Origin: Planctomicrobium sp051466335
GTDB taxonomy: Bacteria > Planctomycetota > Planctomycetia > Planctomycetales > Planctomycetaceae
Assembly: GCF_051466335.1 (NCBI RefSeq)
Contig: NZ_CP195793.1
Location: forward strand, 4,588,001-4,652,000
DNA: 64,000 nt
Direction of reading: 5' to 3'
In this document: piece by piece, positions 61,383-64,000 of the stretch
Position numbering within the stretch: position 1 is the stretch's first letter
Layout: each line of letters opens with the position of its first letter
The notes under the pieces: model-generated
What the model saw: only the letters and a program-made list of their open reading frames with translations
What the model was told of the DNA's origin: nothing
Databases searched by the model: none
Made by a program: the position numbers and the translations under genes

Positions 61383-61970
61383 CTATAAGGTGATGATCTG
61401 GTAATCGTCTAATAACTCGGACCCTTCGTCGCGCAATCGCCGCTGGAGTTGAGCCGGAGTTGGCTGGGCCGGGAAGTACCAGTCGGCCTGGTAATCGTCG
61501 CCGACGGCGGGGTGGACCCAAACACTCACTCGCACCCTCATGCCTTTGGCCTTCATACGACAGTCCTGCTTCGCCAGTTTTCGTCTCTCACGTTCTGAGA
61601 ATCTGGCGAGTTCTGCGTCCAAATCAGCCACAAAGCAAGATTCACACAAACCACCCCGGTTCGTATCAACCGTGGTCGGATTGAACGCCGGCCCCGAACA
61701 GCGGATGCAGGGCATCGTTCGGATGGTCGATAGCAGGGCAGAGACATCTGCGTCCGTGGCGGTCTCTGCCGTGAGCGAGCGATTGACCGCACATGCTTTA
61801 CCCAAGGGGGTTCCCGCCGCGTTTCGCAAGCGGGCCTCCACTTGCAGGGGATATCGCGGGTACATAAAGACGCAGGGGGAGACCTCGCCTTCCAGTCGTA
61901 CACCATTGCCCAGGTCGTGGGAGTATGTTTTGCGGGGGCAGATTGCGTCGGTTTTCATTGTTTTCTTCAT
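61383..61970 (-). CDS. Mobile-element protein with a CxxC pair
   Basis: The 195-residue product has a beta-rich N-terminal part, a possible zinc ribbon formed by CIRC and CESC (near residues 88-91 and 109-112), a charged helix (ELARFSERERRKLAKQ), and a C-terminal segment (VHPAVGDDYQADWYFPAQPTPAQLQRRL). No family recognised. Same strand and spacing as the surrounding backbone genes. Confidence 0.62.
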   Translation of the reverse strand: MKKTMKTDAICPRKTYSHDLGNGVRLEGEVSPCVFMYPRYPLQVEARLRNAAGTPLGKACAVNRSLTAETATDADVSALLSTIRTMPCIRCSGPAFNPTTVDTNRGGLCESCFVADLDAELARFSERERRKLAKQDCRMKAKGMRVRVSVWVHPAVGDDYQADWYFPAQPTPAQLQRRLRDEGSELLDDYQIITL

Positions 61971-62024
61971 GTCGGAACTCCTTTCCGTTTTGTGATGGTG
62001 TGGCGGGATTGCTTCGCGAATCGG

Positions 62025-62297
62025 TCAGTAGTCTTCGGGCAGTAACACAGTTGTCACCGAACGGTCGCACTCCGTGATGATCCAGAAGCGATGCGAACCG
62101 GAGCCGTAGGCAGAGAACAACCGGCCTCCATGCCGAAGGGCTTCGTCATTGGTCTGCATGTCCTCGGGGCAGAGATCGCCCCAATCCCCGGCGGCATGAC
62201 GCTGCAAGGCGGACAACACTTCCTCGGTGGTGAGCCGCAAGCTGGCATTAGCGGTGATGACCGTTTCGCCGAGCGGAAACAAAACCGCCCAGGTCAT
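62025..62297 (-). CDS. Small mobile-element protein, intact paralogue of the remnant
   Basis: The 90-residue product (MTWAVLFPLGETVITANASL..., ending TVLLPEDY) overlaps the stop of the ArdC-like gene by ATGA, so it is translationally coupled to it. A partial, frameshifted copy lies at 61232-61381. No known motif; coupling to an antirestriction gene suggests an element-protection context only. Confidence 0.65.
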   Translation of the reverse strand: MTWAVLFPLGETVITANASLRLTTEEVLSALQRHAAGDWGDLCPEDMQTNDEALRHGGRLFSAYGSGSHRFWIITECDRSVTTVLLPEDY

Positions 62298-63202
62298 GGC
62301 TGTTCTCCCAACTCGTCACTGCCGGGCGGCTGGAGTCCGTGCAGGAAATCGACCGCCCGCTGGGCATGGGCCGCCGCCCGGAAGATGGCCCGCTTGTCTG
62401 CCCGGAGTACCTGGAGCCAGTGACTCAGATACGCCGCATGGTCTTCGCGAGGTTCCGGCGTGATACTGAGGTCACAGCACAGGAACGCCGCCCCGATCTC
62501 GGCCACCAGTTCCTCGCGGGCATACCCTTCGTCACCGAATGTCTTGCGGCCAAAATCCCGGTCGAGACGGGGCGTGGCTTTGGTCCAATGCGTGATCTCA
62601 TGCGCGAGCGTGGAATAATAGCTCTCCGCATCGCGGAACGCGGCGAGCGGCGGCATCTGCACATGATCGGACGAGGGGGAATAGTAGGCGTGGTCGCCAC
62701 CATGCTGGATGTCGGCTTCGGTCTGGGTAAAGAACCGGTCGGCGACCTCCATTCGCTGGACGGGATTGCCCGGAGAAACTGCCGGGGCATAGTAATGCGG
62801 CGGCAGTCCTTCGATCTGTTCAACATTGAAGACGGTATAGCCTTTGAGGAAAGGAATGCGGTGCTGCGTTTCCTGGCCGTCCTCGCCGGTTTCCGTTTTG
62901 GTGATGCGGTCGGCATAAACGACCGATGTTCCCTTGGAACCTTTCTTAATGTCAGCCTGGAGTTCCTTGGCCTGCTTGAAGGTCATCCAGATTGGGACGG
63001 TGAACTTCTGGGAGAGAGCCGATTCCCAAAGGCTCAGCACGTTGATGCCCCTGTAGGGTTGGCCGTTTGCCCGGAGCGGACGGGTAATCGGTCCGGCAGC
63101 GTGTTCGGCGTTCCAGGGCTTGAGCCACGGTCGGACACCGCGTTCCAGATCGGTGATGATCGCGTTCGTGACGCGGGAATAATGATCGATACGGGTTTTC
63201 AT
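62294..63202 (-). CDS. ArdC-like antirestriction protein
   Basis: The 302-residue protein has the ArdC/DUF1738 N-terminal ssDNA-binding domain (YSRVTNAIITDLERGVRPWLKPW, YRGINVLSLW, WMTFKQAKELQADIKKGSKG) and a C-terminal zincin-like metalloprotease domain with HEITHW (near residue 204) and a downstream conserved Glu in EELVAEIGAAFL. ArdC protects incoming single-stranded element DNA from host restriction during conjugation. It supports a plasmid or integrative-conjugative origin of this segment. Confidence 0.9.
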   Translation of the reverse strand: MKTRIDHYSRVTNAIITDLERGVRPWLKPWNAEHAAGPITRPLRANGQPYRGINVLSLWESALSQKFTVPIWMTFKQAKELQADIKKGSKGTSVVYADRITKTETGEDGQETQHRIPFLKGYTVFNVEQIEGLPPHYYAPAVSPGNPVQRMEVADRFFTQTEADIQHGGDHAYYSPSSDHVQMPPLAAFRDAESYYSTLAHEITHWTKATPRLDRDFGRKTFGDEGYAREELVAEIGAAFLCCDLSITPEPREDHAAYLSHWLQVLRADKRAIFRAAAHAQRAVDFLHGLQPPGSDELGEQP

Positions 63203-63256
63203 ATTGGAATCCTTTCCAAGAAAATGGGGCGGACATGGCTGCCCGCCCCGGTTGAA

Positions 63257-64000
63257 TCATGCGGCTTCCTGAGTATTGGCCGTTTGTGATGGTGCAATCT
63301 CGAAGCTCATCCCGACAGGCAACCAATCCTTCAGACGCTCGATTTGCTCCGGTGTCCGTCCCGGCTTTTCGGGATCAGAAAACGCTCGGTGAAGCTGCCC
63401 CACCAACGACGCCTTCTTGTCACCAGCTCGTGAGTGTGCCCAGGCTTCACCGAGAACCTCGCGACCGACGGCCAGCAACTGCTCGCGAGTGATCCGGCCC
63501 AGGAAGTTTTCACTGGTCGGACGCCAGTAGTCGGCGACATTGCCAGAGGTCAGTGACAACGCCACATCGTAGGCGGTCACGTCTTCCTCTGCCGTGGAAG
63601 CCAGTTTCGGTTTCAGCGTCCTGGCCATGCAGTAGGCCAGCAACTCGTGCTTGGCTGCGTCGGGCAACGAACGGAACGCCTCAAAGCGGGCCACTTCCGA
63701 TGTGGGCTGGAGCCACTCGACGGGAAGTGCGTTGGCGATGGAGGCGAACGCATCACCGGCAATGGTCGGTTCCTCATCATCCGAACGATCCTGGCGAGGA
63801 ATCTGGAAACGCACATCCGCTCCCTCATCAACGGAATCCGAGTCGCCCAGCATCAAACTGGCGACCTGGAACACCAGCAGGTCGAACGTCACGGCAGGAT
63901 GTTTGGCCAATTCGACCTGAGCAGCCTCCAAGCGGGCGGCTGCCAGATCGCAGCAAAGGCTCGCGGACAGCGGGGGCTTCGGCTTGACCTTCTCGGGACG
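63257..64000 (-). CDS. ParB-like protein of a mobile element (partial, C-terminal part)
   Basis: The frame is open to the right edge, so the N-terminus lies outside. The visible 247 residues begin PEKVKPKPPLSASLCCDLAAARLEAAQ, matching the C-terminal domain of plasmid/element ParB-family proteins (usual form LS-x2-LV-x-ELTAHRT-x-ALR). After an acidic linker comes a helical region ending in LVGQLHRAFSDPEKPGRTPEQIERLKDWLPVGM. It is distinct from the chromosomal parB at 1.6 kb. Confidence 0.75.
   Translation of the reverse strand, partial: RPEKVKPKPPLSASLCCDLAAARLEAAQVELAKHPAVTFDLLVFQVASLMLGDSDSVDEGADVRFQIPRQDRSDDEEPTIAGDAFASIANALPVEWLQPTSEVARFEAFRSLPDAAKHELLAYCMARTLKPKLASTAEEDVTAYDVALSLTSGNVADYWRPTSENFLGRITREQLLAVGREVLGEAWAHSRAGDKKASLVGQLHRAFSDPEKPGRTPEQIERLKDWLPVGMSFEIAPSQTANTQEAA

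Larger units (their letters stand above)
12760..64000. mobile_element. Accessory island with integrative/plasmid-like backbone
   Basis: From about 12.8 kb to the right edge the content is toxin-antitoxin, metal resistance, methylase/helicase, ArdC, ParB-like and defence genes, with none of the chromosomal housekeeping genes seen to the left. The left edge is set by the last chromosomal gene and the terminator at 12.72 kb. No integrase, relaxase or origin lies in the window, so the element type and right end are unknown; it may be several nested elements. Confidence 0.5.

Overview
The window most likely comes from a planctomycete. It carries a DUF1559 protein (prepilin-like N-terminus, C-terminal H-x9-DG signature) followed by its usual small lipoprotein partner, a TIGR02996-domain protein, and KDO synthase in a chromosomal background typical of that phylum. 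Genus cannot be fixed from the sequence alone. There are no rRNA genes, no tRNA I would defend, and no CRISPR array.

Layout. (1) 1-12.3 kb is ordinary chromosome: folK (cut by the left edge), greA, parB, a GT-C glycosyltransferase, a DnaQ-fold exonuclease, rarA, a Gfo/Idh/MocA oxidoreductase, kdsA, and the DUF1559/lipoprotein pair. Two near-identical parS sites lie at 5.2-5.3 kb, 2.5 kb from parB. At 11.8-12.3 kb is a gene broken by an in-frame amber codon. (2) About 12.7-15.5 kb is the left edge of an accessory island: a strong bidirectional terminator, an AbiEi/AbiEii toxin-antitoxin pair and a TIGR02996 gene. (3) 15.8-43.6 kb is a large heavy-metal island, all on the minus strand. Its units are: a Cys-rich exported protein, RND adaptor, CzcA-type pump, Cys/His lipoprotein and Zn/Cd/Pb P1B-ATPase; an SPC-type P1B-4 ATPase, a carbonic anhydrase-SulP fusion, a lone receiver protein and a second Cys-rich protein; a PEMT-like methyltransferase; and a probable ten-gene operon (Cys-rich protein, TolC-like channel, His-rich protein, adaptor, second CzcA-type pump, His-rich lipoprotein, thioredoxin-like protein, MacB-type permease and ATPase, second His-rich lipoprotein). 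(4) 43.8-64 kb is a mobile-element backbone: a giant N6-methylase/helicase, small element genes, an ArdC-like antirestriction protease and a ParB-like protein running off the right edge. (5) Inserted in that backbone on the opposite strand, in visibly more AT-rich DNA, is defence cargo at 50.6-59.4 kb: a Gabija-like OLD nuclease/UvrD helicase pair, then a two-gene PD-(D/E)xK nuclease plus Ski2-like helicase module that looks like a divergent Hachiman/Abp system.

How the parts fit: the metal genes could move soft divalent metals from cytoplasm to periplasm (two P1B-ATPases) and from periplasm to outside (two RND systems sharing one TolC-like channel). Several small Cys/His-rich exported proteins look like metal buffers or chaperones. 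No DNA-binding metal regulator is visible, so regulation may lie outside the window or in RNA. Points worth most attention: the divergent nuclease/helicase defence pair; the Cys/His module shared between a lipoprotein and the RND adaptor; the recurring Cys/His-rich exported proteins near pump genes; and two interlocking perfect stems (pseudoknot topology) between a pump gene and the following lipoprotein gene.
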